Assembly (NCBI GenBank): GCA_902493375.1
Contig: CABUPH010000005.1
Coordinates: forward strand, 62,001 to 126,000
Reading direction: 5' to 3'
From: an uncultured Collinsella sp.
GTDB taxonomy: Bacteria > Actinomycetota > Coriobacteriia > Coriobacteriales > Coriobacteriaceae
DNA length: 64,000 nt
Below are positions 57,786 to 64,000 of the stretch, in pieces; positions within the stretch are counted from its first letter, which is position 1, and every line of letters begins with the position of its first letter. The notes beneath the pieces are model-generated. The model did no database searches, had not been told where the DNA came from, and saw only the letters and a program-made list of their open reading frames with translations. A program made the position numbers and the translations under genes.

Positions 57786-59165
57786 ATGGATACTCAGACC
57801 CCAACATATTCCAATGACGAGCTGACCGCAGCGCTTGCCGAGCACCTGGCGTCGCTCGATCGCGACGACAGCTATCGCGTGGAGCGTGTACTTAAGCGCT
57901 CGTCCGTTGAAACAACCGAGCTCGTGTACTTTGAAGGAACCGGCGGTAGTTCGCTCGGCCCCTTTGTCCGCAAACGCATCGATGCTTCGGCTCAAATCGG
58001 CGGGGCATACGAGCGTCTGTTTGCCGCTCAGCGGGCAGGCAGGCGTTTTGAGCACCTGCCCAGAATCGTCGATTGTCGTCGTGTGGGCGACGAGCTCAAC
58101 GTGGTTATGGAATACATCGAAGGGGAGACGCTCGGGGCGCTGGTGTACCGTCTGGGAGCCACCCCCGATTATGCGCGTGAATTGTATCCTGCCCTATGCG
58201 ATGCCGTGGGCGAGCTCCATGCCGGTTTTGCAATAGCGGGGGAGACGTCGGCGCCGGTGATCCATCGCGACCTCAAGCCGTCGAATATCATCGTGACAGG
58301 TGCCAACTATACGCCTGATGACGGCCTGACGTTTTCATCGCTGGTGATTATCGACTTGGGGATCGCGCGCGTATGGCGCGATGGCGCCGATGCCGACACC
58401 GTCAAGTTTGGCACGCGACCCTATGCGCCGCCCGAGCAGTATGGGTTTGGGCAGACGAGTGTGCGCAGCGACGTCTACGCACTTGGCGCCCTGTTGTTCT
58501 TCTGCTTGACGGGAGTCGACCCTAAACCAGGGCTCGACATGCGCGAGCAATGCGAGGCGCGTGGCATTCCCACCCCACTTGCCGATGCCGTCTGCATGTC
58601 GATGGCGCTCGACCCGGCCAAGCGTTTTGCGAGCGCGGAAGCGTTGGGACGGGCGACGCGCGCGGCATACGATCTAAGTCGCCCCGTGCGGCCTCCTGCG
58701 CCTGCGCCTGTCCGTACTCCGGCCTCGGAGACGGTGTTGACGCCCCAAGGGCTCCAGAACCCCACAGGGCTTCCTAGGCCTGCCGCCTCCGCTGCATGCG
58801 GTCTGCTCTCTCGCGTTCCGGAGTCTCTGGGGCGTATTTGGAATACGCTCGTCTGCTTCTCGCTGCTTGTGTTCTTTGCCGGAAGTCACTTTGCCGTCTT
58901 TCACCCCACGGGAGCAAACCAAAGCTACCCGACGTGGCTTCTCATAATCGAGTATTTTTTCTTTGTCGATGGCCTTATGGTGCTTATGCATTTTGCGCTG
59001 CTCGATAAGCGCCGTCTTCGTCGGCGATTCGCACTGCTCGACAGCTATCGCGGCAAGAAACTCGCGAAACTCTGGCTCAAGGCATTGAGTGTGCTGCTCC
59101 TATGCATGATCGTCATAGTCGCGGTTGCCAATGCGACCGGCGTCGTCGATACCTCCGCTACCTAA
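57786..59165 (+). CDS. Membrane-anchored eukaryotic-type Ser/Thr protein kinase
   Basis: A 459-residue kinase. The Gly-rich loop is divergent (FEGTGGSSLGPFVRKRID, Lys at about 61). The catalytic loop is VIHRDLKPSNIIV (His at about 160), the metal motif is IIDLGIARVW (DLG for DFG), and activation and APE-like segments are GTRPYAPPEQYG and RSDVYALGALLFF. After a Pro-rich linker (RPPAPAPVRTPASE), three membrane helices lie near 360-385, 395-415 and 435-455. No PASTA domains are seen, so its signal is not muropeptide of the PknB kind. ATG 57786 is adopted; ATG 57774 and 57777 are alternatives. Confidence 0.88.
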   Translation: MDTQTPTYSNDELTAALAEHLASLDRDDSYRVERVLKRSSVETTELVYFEGTGGSSLGPFVRKRIDASAQIGGAYERLFAAQRAGRRFEHLPRIVDCRRVGDELNVVMEYIEGETLGALVYRLGATPDYARELYPALCDAVGELHAGFAIAGETSAPVIHRDLKPSNIIVTGANYTPDDGLTFSSLVIIDLGIARVWRDGADADTVKFGTRPYAPPEQYGFGQTSVRSDVYALGALLFFCLTGVDPKPGLDMREQCEARGIPTPLADAVCMSMALDPAKRFASAEALGRATRAAYDLSRPVRPPAPAPVRTPASETVLTPQGLQNPTGLPRPAASAACGLLSRVPESLGRIWNTLVCFSLLVFFAGSHFAVFHPTGANQSYPTWLLIIEYFFFVDGLMVLMHFALLDKRRLRRRFALLDSYRGKKLAKLWLKALSVLLLCMIVIVAVANATGVVDTSAT

Positions 59166-59170
59166 AAGAA

Positions 59171-59192
59171 AAGGGCCCCGTTGGGGCCCTTT
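59171..59192. terminator. Bidirectional terminator
   Basis: AAGGGCCCC pairs with GGGGCCCTT, perfect 9-bp stem with a 3-4-nt loop and TTT, between the kinase gene and the convergent wall hydrolase gene. Confidence 0.85.
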
Positions 59193-59202
59193 GCAGTTGC
59201 AC

Positions 59203-60336
59203 TTAGATGCGGTTCATCTGAGCGGCGACTTTGTTGTACCAGTCCTGCCACGTGGGCGGGCAGTACTTTTTGGCCGCAGCCGGGGTAAGGGTGGAGCCGT
59301 AGTTGGCGCCCAGATAGGCAACGTGAGCGGAGATGCCCTCGCTCCAGCTGCCAAAGCTGCGCCAACCGCCGCCACGTGCACTCCAGCCCCAGGCGTTATA
59401 AGAATTGGCGCAATAAGCACCCTTGGTGCTCTCGATGCAGGCGATGGCGGGGGACCAACGGGGGTCGACACCGGTATTCCAAGCGGCGACGGCAAAGTTG
59501 TAGCCCTGGCCTGCCATGGGGGAGCCGGCGAGATAATTGTCGATGCGGCTCGTCCACTCATTAATGAACGAATCGTAATCGGAACTACCGGTATTGGAGT
59601 TGTTCACCGTGGTGTCGATGGTGGTGTTGGTGTTGGTGGCCTGGCTGCTGGAATTGCTGCCGCTTACGCCCTCGCCCGAGAGCTTCTCGGCGGCAGCGGC
59701 CTTATCGGCCTCAAGCTTGGCAAGCTCGGCGGCATTTTCCTGCTCGGCTTTTGCCTGTGCCTCGCTGCGGAGCTGCTGGGCCTGCGCCAGCGCATCCTCG
59801 GCGTTTTTCTGCTCTGCCTCAAGCTGTGACTTGGCCTGCTGGAGCTCGGCCTTGTTCTGCTCAAGTTCGGTTTGCATGTTATTGAGCTCTTCGATCTCGT
59901 CGACGCTCGAGCTCGTGATCTGGTTGGTGTATTTGCAGGTCGTGATGAACTCACCCAGGCTCTGCGCGTTGACCAGGAAGCTCACGATGGGATTGGTGCC
60001 CTTCTGATACTTGTACAGATCGCGCATGGCAGAGCTTGCCTTGGCCTGCTGCTCGGGAAGCTTAGCCTCGATTTCCTCGATGCTCGCCTCATTGGAGTCA
60101 ATCTGCTTTTGCAGGTCATCGAGTTTGGTGCGGGCGTCGTTGTAGGCGCTCGTGGCGGCTTCGATCTTCTGCTGGGCTGCGGAAAGCTGGTCCTGCGTTG
60201 CCTGCGAGGCGGCATACGCCGCAACGGGGGAGAGCATCGGCGTGGCCGTCAGCGCAACGGCGAGCGCGGCGCTCGTGATGATACGAGCCGGCTTCGACGC
60301 AATGAGCGCTGCGGTGCGATGATTCGAATGCTGCAT
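59203..60336 (-). CDS. Secreted peptidoglycan hydrolase with coiled coil
   Basis: A 377-residue exported protein. The signal peptide ends AAYA (about 42). A PcsB-like coiled coil (about 50-235) is rich in Ala, Gln and Glu. A Ser/Asn/Thr linker follows. The last ~110 residues (AAWNTGVDPRWSPAIACIEST, then KGAYCANSYNAWGWS, SEGISAHVAYLGANYG) are a lysozyme-like/glucosaminidase-like domain with the likely catalytic Glu in ACIESTKG. It should act on cell-wall glycan during growth or division. ATG 60336 is used, with GAGGGA just upstream. Confidence 0.8.
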   Translation of the reverse strand: MQHSNHRTAALIASKPARIITSAALAVALTATPMLSPVAAYAASQATQDQLSAAQQKIEAATSAYNDARTKLDDLQKQIDSNEASIEEIEAKLPEQQAKASSAMRDLYKYQKGTNPIVSFLVNAQSLGEFITTCKYTNQITSSSVDEIEELNNMQTELEQNKAELQQAKSQLEAEQKNAEDALAQAQQLRSEAQAKAEQENAAELAKLEADKAAAAEKLSGEGVSGSNSSSQATNTNTTIDTTVNNSNTGSSDYDSFINEWTSRIDNYLAGSPMAGQGYNFAVAAWNTGVDPRWSPAIACIESTKGAYCANSYNAWGWSARGGGWRSFGSWSEGISAHVAYLGANYGSTLTPAAAKKYCPPTWQDWYNKVAAQMNRI

Positions 60337-60423
60337 CCAGTCCCTCTGCAATCAATCGTAGGTTATGGTTCGAACGGTATTCTACTACTGCTGGTATTCT
60401 ACTACTGCTTTCGACCTCAACTT

Positions 60424-60461
60424 GAACCTTAAAGGTTCCAAAGGGTCAAGTTGAACTTGAG
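60424..60461. promoter_or_regulatory. Two adjacent palindromes upstream of the wall hydrolase gene
   Basis: GAACCTT-A-AAGGTTC (60424-60438) and TCAAGTT-G-AACTTGA (60446-60460) are perfect. The second resembles MerR/SoxR-type sites. On the minus strand they precede the wall hydrolase gene, which also has a 14-bp direct repeat (ATTCTACTACTGCT, twice, 60379-60409) in its leader. Confidence 0.4.
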
Positions 60462-60587
60462 GCTTTGGCTTTGACCTGCAGTTATGATGAATTGTTGAGA
60501 AACCATAGAGTTCAACTTTAACGTTACGGGGGCCTGTTTAAGAGGGGTTTGGGGCTGTAAAAGCTATCTCAACGTGGGGTTTTACAA

Positions 60588-61220
60588 CTACAGCGTGCCC
60601 TCCTGGCGAGCCTGCTCAATCTCTTCGAGCGCCTCGGCGGGGGTGAACGAACAGGTGCCGTCGCCGAGTTTGACTACCTGGATATCGTCGCCGATATGGA
60701 CCTCTCCGCTCTTTAGTACCACGCCAAAAATGCCCTCGTGCGGAAAGATGCAGTCGCCAGCGAGATAGTAGATAGCACAGCGTGTGTGGCAGACCTTGCC
60801 GATTTGGCTGATTTCGACAAGCACCTCGCTGCCAAGCTTGAGCTGCGTGCCCAAGGGGAGCGAGAGCAGGTTGATGCCCTGGGTGGTGAAGTTCTCTCCA
60901 AAGTCGCCCTCGCGCACATCGAGTCCGCGAGCCTGCGCCGTCTGGATGGACTCTGCGGCCAAAAAGGAAACCTGACGGTGCCAATGCCCGGCGTGTGCGT
61001 CGGAGGCGAGGCCAAATTGCTCTATAACGGTGTCGTGTCCATCGGCGACGGGCGACTTGCGTGTGCCCTTGTGCGCCGACGTGTTGATCGAGACGATGCG
61101 GGCGGGCCTGTCGTAGGCATCGTTTGCCGTGCGCAGGGGAACGGCCGTTTGTGCCCGTTCTGCCAGCTCGCGCTTCGCAGCATTGAGGATGGGATTATCG
61201 GTCGGATGGTCTTGGGGCAC
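60588..61220 (-). CDS. MOSC-domain protein
   Basis: A 210-residue MOSC (Mo-cofactor sulfurase C-terminal) protein. The N-terminal part has ARIVSINTSAHKGTRKSP, then GLASDAHAGHWHRQVSFLA, GDFGENFTTQGINL, LKLGSEVLVEISQIGKVCH and TRCAIYYLAGDCIFPHEGIF with Cys, the sulfur-carrying candidate. Such stand-alone proteins are thought to use or deliver the molybdenum cofactor. The start is GTG 61220. No Mo-enzyme gene lies next to it. Confidence 0.85.
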   Translation of the reverse strand: MPQDHPTDNPILNAAKRELAERAQTAVPLRTANDAYDRPARIVSINTSAHKGTRKSPVADGHDTVIEQFGLASDAHAGHWHRQVSFLAAESIQTAQARGLDVREGDFGENFTTQGINLLSLPLGTQLKLGSEVLVEISQIGKVCHTRCAIYYLAGDCIFPHEGIFGVVLKSGEVHIGDDIQVVKLGDGTCSFTPAEALEEIEQARQEGTL

Positions 61221-61368
61221 GTGTGCGCCTTTCGCTCGAGGATGTCAATACGCTGAATCCTACAACAATGGTAGGTTCATTGCCTATTGTCATACAACAG
61301 TGAGCGTCGTCTTCGTGCTGGCCTTCGTGCTGGACGATTACGTCGATTGCCATAGATACGGTGGAGCT

Positions 61369-61398
61369 TTGGGCGCCGGCGGCTTGGCACGCTAGAAT
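61369..61398 (+). promoter_or_regulatory. Promoter of the ATP-grasp ligase gene
   Basis: TTGGGC (61369-61374) and TAGAAT (61393-61398) are 18 bases apart. The -10 context CGCTAGAATA recurs before pgi (about 17780). An ACCGCCCA/TGGGCAGT hairpin follows in the leader. Confidence 0.5.
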
Positions 61399-61454
61399 AA
61401 ATCAGTTGCGCAAAGACCGCCCATTGTGTGGGCAGTTCATGATAGGAAGTTTCC

Positions 61455-62711
61455 ATGGCATTGCAATTTACAGAGCGCGAGTTCATTCCCGTGCTGCTCG
61501 GTGGCGACATCAACGCCTATTCGGTGGCGCGCGCCTTCTACGAGGAGTACCAGGTCAAGAGTCTGGTCTTTGGCAAGTATCAGACGGGTCCCGCGTACCG
61601 CAGCCAGATTATCGACTACACGCCCAACGTGGATATCGACACCATGCCCGTGATGCTCAAAACCGTCAACGGCATTGCCCAAGCGCATGCCGACAAGACG
61701 ATTGTCCTTGTGGGCTGTGGCGACAACTATGTTGCCCTCGTGGCTCAGGCCAAGGATGCTCATGAGCTGGCGGACAACATTGTCGCTCCCTACGCGCCCT
61801 ACAGCATGCTCGAGCAGTGCCAGAAGAAGGAGATCTTCTACGAGCTGTGCGAGAAGCATGGCGTGCCCTATCCGCACACGTTTACCTTTACCAAGGCGAT
61901 GCTCAATGCCCAGGGTGAGGCGCCTGCCGAAGTGCTCGACCAGATCGATTTTCCTTACCCGATGATTCTGAAGCCTTCTGACGGCATCATGTGGTGGCAG
62001 CACGAGTTCGAGGGCCAGAAAAAGGCCTATGAGATTGCCGACCGTGCCGAGCTGGAACAGGTCATTCGCGACTCGTATGCCAGTGGCTACACCGACGACC
62101 TGATCTTACAGGACCGCGTGCCCGGTAACGACGAGTACATGCGCGTGCTCACCAGCTATTCCGACCGCAACGGCAAGGTGCGCATGATGTGCCTGGGTCA
62201 CGTACTGCTGGAGGAGCACCAGCCCCACGGTGTCGGTAACCATGCCTGTATCATCACCGAGCCCAATGACGAGCTCATGGGCGGCGTGCGCAAGCTGCTC
62301 GAGGACCTTCACTTTGTGGGCTATTCCAACTTTGATGTTAAGTACGACGAGCGCGACGGCTCGTTTAAGTTCTTCGATTTCAACACGCGCCAGGGCCGCA
62401 GCAACTACTACGTCACTAACAGTGGCTTTAACGTTGCCAAGTATGTGGTGGACGAGTATGTGTTCAACCGCCCGTTTGAGCCGGAGTTTGTGACGGCACA
62501 GGACGAGGCGCTGTGGATGGTCGTTCCCATGGGCGTCGTCGACAAGTACGTCAAGGATCCCGAGCTGCGCGCTAAGGTGCATCGCCTGGACAAGGAAGGC
62601 AAGGGCGCCGACCCTTCGTTTATGAAGGGCGACTTTGTCTTTAACCGCTGGCTGCGCATGTGGCACACCAAGCTGCGCCACTTTAAGCTGTTCAAGACGT
62701 ATTACAAGTAG
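61455..62711 (+). CDS. ATP-grasp ligase, probable D-aspartate ligase
   Basis: A 418-residue ATP-grasp enzyme. It has FIPVLLGGDINAYSVARAF at the N-terminus, ATP-binding MILKPSDGIMWW and a Lys/Glu-rich lid, VPGNDEYMRVLTSY, and the metal residues in FKFFDFNTRQGRSNYYV (Asp and Asn). It resembles Asl-type D-aspartate ligases that attach D-Asp to the third-residue side chain of peptidoglycan precursors. The aspartate racemase gene 84 bases downstream supports this. GGAAG precedes ATG 61455. The amino-acid specificity is inferred. Confidence 0.78.
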   Translation: MALQFTEREFIPVLLGGDINAYSVARAFYEEYQVKSLVFGKYQTGPAYRSQIIDYTPNVDIDTMPVMLKTVNGIAQAHADKTIVLVGCGDNYVALVAQAKDAHELADNIVAPYAPYSMLEQCQKKEIFYELCEKHGVPYPHTFTFTKAMLNAQGEAPAEVLDQIDFPYPMILKPSDGIMWWQHEFEGQKKAYEIADRAELEQVIRDSYASGYTDDLILQDRVPGNDEYMRVLTSYSDRNGKVRMMCLGHVLLEEHQPHGVGNHACIITEPNDELMGGVRKLLEDLHFVGYSNFDVKYDERDGSFKFFDFNTRQGRSNYYVTNSGFNVAKYVVDEYVFNRPFEPEFVTAQDEALWMVVPMGVVDKYVKDPELRAKVHRLDKEGKGADPSFMKGDFVFNRWLRMWHTKLRHFKLFKTYYK

Positions 62712-62795
62712 ATGAGCGCGGCGCCCGTCCGGTTTGCATCGGGCGGGCGCGGGTATGATACGCGCAATTGCGCAAGCGTCACCAAGGAGGCGGCG

Positions 62796-63542
62796 ATGGA
62801 AAAGCTGGGAGTTATCGGCGGCATGGGCGCCGAGGCCACGTCGTATTACTACGACCAGGTGGTGCGTCATACGGCTGCTGCCTGTGATCAAGAACATATC
62901 GACATGGTGGTGCTCTCCAAGTCGACCATGCCCGACCGCACGCTGGCCATTAAGACCGGCGAGCATGCCAAGCTGCTGGCGACCATGAAAGAGTGTGCCC
63001 AGGCACTCGAGTCGCTGGGCTGTGCGCACATTGCCATTCCCTGCAACACGTCACACTACTTCTACGACCAGATCCAGTCGTTTACGAAGGTGCCGATTAT
63101 CCACATGCCGCGTGAGTCGGTGCGCTATGCTCTGGCCGGTGCGGTGATGGGGGAGTGCGAGTTCGACCCCAACTTGAGTATGCCGGCCGAGCCGGTGCAC
63201 AAGATTGGCATTATGGGAACCGACGGAACCGTGGGCGCGGGCGTCTACGGCCGCGAATGCGAGGCTGCGGGTGTTGAGGTCGTCTATCCCAGCGAGAAAC
63301 GTCAGAACGATGTGATGTCGCTTATCTACGATGATGTGAAGGCCGGACGTGAGCCCGATATGGATAAGTTCGACCGCGTGATGTGGGAGTTCGCCCGTAG
63401 CGGCTGCGACCGCGTCATTCTGGCCTGCACCGAGCTATCGGTGCTGCAGAAGTACCGAGAGATGCCCGAGATCACCCTCGACGCCATGGATGTCCTGGTG
63501 CGCGAATCCATCATCCGCAGCGGCGCTCCCTACCGCCTCTAG
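62796..63542 (+). CDS. Aspartate/glutamate racemase family protein
   Basis: A 248-residue cofactor-independent racemase. It has LGVIGGMGAEATSYYYDQV at the start, the first catalytic Cys in AIPCNTSHYFYDQI (about 84), and the second in VILACTELSVL (about 209). This matches aspartate racemases. It sits downstream of the D-Asp ligase-like gene and would supply D-aspartate for the cross-bridge. AAGGAGG precedes ATG 62796. A copy of the palindromic repeat family follows it. Confidence 0.88.
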   Translation: MEKLGVIGGMGAEATSYYYDQVVRHTAAACDQEHIDMVVLSKSTMPDRTLAIKTGEHAKLLATMKECAQALESLGCAHIAIPCNTSHYFYDQIQSFTKVPIIHMPRESVRYALAGAVMGECEFDPNLSMPAEPVHKIGIMGTDGTVGAGVYGRECEAAGVEVVYPSEKRQNDVMSLIYDDVKAGREPDMDKFDRVMWEFARSGCDRVILACTELSVLQKYREMPEITLDAMDVLVRESIIRSGAPYRL

Positions 63543-63547
63543 CTTCC

Positions 63548-63586
63548 GACCCGCCAAAAAGGGACAGGTTAATTTTGGTAGGTTTT
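63548..63586 (+). repeat. Intergenic palindromic repeat, copy C
   Basis: The first part GACCCGCCAAAAAGGGACAG and the second part GTTAATTTTGGTAGGTTT match the family at 16962-16997 and 17651-17729. Confidence 0.72.
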
Positions 63587-63601
63587 ATCTGATGAAACAG
63601 T

Positions 63602-63640
63602 AAAGGCCTCGACTCGTTTGGTGCGAGTCGAGGCCTTTTG
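63602..63640. terminator. Bidirectional terminator
   Basis: AAAGGCCTCGACTCG and CGAGTCGAGGCCTTT form a perfect 15-bp stem with a 7-nt loop, and T-tracts lie on both sides. It serves the racemase and ecfT genes. Confidence 0.92.
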
Positions 63641-63667
63641 CGTTGGGCGGTTGATGTCGGTGGTGAA

Positions 63668-64000
63668 CTAGAACAGGAAGCCGATGGCGATGAGGGCGAT
63701 GCTGACGATGAGCACGGCGATGTCCAGGCCCTTGACGGGATAGCGCTTGTACGAGCTGGCGCGCGTGCGCAGGTAGAAGCCGCGCTGCTCGGCGGCAAGC
63801 GCGGTGGCGTCGGTCTTGCCCACGCTCGAGATAAGCAGCGGCACGCATAGCGGCAGCATGAGTTTGAGCTTTTTGATGGGGTTTTTGGTGTCGTACTCGA
63901 CGCCGCGTGCGGTCTGCGCCTCCATGATGGCGTTCATCTCCTGACCAAACACCGGCACAAAGCGCAGCGCCGTGGTAAAGGTAAAGGCATAGCGATACGG
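63668..64000 (-). CDS. ecfT: EcfT/CbiQ energy-coupling transporter component, C-terminal part
   Basis: The frame is open to the window edge; 110 residues are visible. ALRFVPVFGQEMNAIMEAQTARGVE and LAAEQRGFYLRT are the two Ala-Arg-Gly coupling-helix motifs of EcfT. The last hydrophobic stretch (AVLIVSIALIAIGFLF) is a membrane helix. EcfT joins vitamin or metal S components to the ECF ATPases. The rest of the gene, and probably ecfA genes, lie outside. Confidence 0.85.
   Translation of the reverse strand, partial: PYRYAFTFTTALRFVPVFGQEMNAIMEAQTARGVEYDTKNPIKKLKLMLPLCVPLLISSVGKTDATALAAEQRGFYLRTRASSYKRYPVKGLDIAVLIVSIALIAIGFLF

Noticed and set aside
1..64000. CRISPR arrays, rRNA operons and phage structural genes
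   Set aside because: I looked for regularly spaced repeats, rRNA-like sequence and capsid or tail gene runs and saw none.

Overview
The window is a roughly 60% G+C bacterial chromosome segment. Its gene set fits a gut actinobacterium of the class Coriobacteriia, most likely Collinsella or a close relative. This is inferred from gene content, codon style and the intergenic palindromes, not from a marker gene. About 60 protein genes are supported. No rRNA, tRNA or CRISPR array was seen. Many starts are GTG or TTG behind strong GGAGG sites, and many genes end in clear rho-independent terminators.

Layout. 1-7.0 kb: the 3' part of an O-acetylhomoserine sulfhydrylase gene, secreted and small membrane proteins, panE with a possible leader peptide and attenuator, an Fe-S aldo/keto reductase, a Gfo/Idh/MocA oxidoreductase and endonuclease IV. 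The last two are each preceded by a 63-nt hairpin element whose stem covaries. 7.1-10.4 kb: a polar amino-acid ABC importer. 10.4-17 kb: flavodoxin and DUF3793, a CsoR-like operator before a membrane-anchored heavy-metal-binding protein, a large cell-surface protein, and a LexA-boxed Y-family polymerase/YolD operon. 17-23 kb: a half-length Fe-alcohol-dehydrogenase relative, pgi, and a 3.5-kb island carrying a VirD4/TraG-like ATPase, a ClpP-like protease and an unknown gene. The island lies between two exact 31-bp copies of the pgi 3' end. 23-25.7 kb: deoC and two HAD phosphatases. 25.8-32.6 kb: an Amadori-product (fructoselysine-type) operon with a GntR regulator, YfcC transporter, amidohydrolase, FrlC, FrlB and FrlD, followed by a 228-bp MITE-like element. 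32.9-37.6 kb: tatD, tcdA, an SdpR/SdpI pair and ettA.

37.7-39.4 kb is an A+T-rich pair encoding a Tat-exported cysteine-peptidase-like protein and a lipoprotein. 39.4-48.4 kb holds two surface or regulatory unknowns, nadE, a class I aminotransferase, L-lactate dehydrogenase, a nucleoid-associated protein and a Phd/RelE toxin-antitoxin pair. 48.6-54 kb is the diaminopimelate/lysine block. A lysine riboswitch precedes a single ORF fusing LysA to DapA, then dapB and dapH, with a divergent N-acetyl-DAP deacetylase-like gene. Together these are most of the acetylase branch. The missing aminotransferase could be the one at 44.1 kb. 54-57 kb has HigBA, EcsC and decayed gene remnants. 56.7-59.2 kb is a lipoprotein, helix-turn-helix protein and Ser/Thr kinase module. 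The end carries a peptidoglycan hydrolase, a MOSC protein, a probable D-aspartate ligase with aspartate racemase (peptidoglycan cross-bridge) and the end of ecfT.

The most notable items are the pgi-targeted island, the riboswitch-controlled lysA-dapA fusion, the covarying hairpin family, the frl operon with its unusual transporter and amidohydrolase, and several mobile-looking palindromes.
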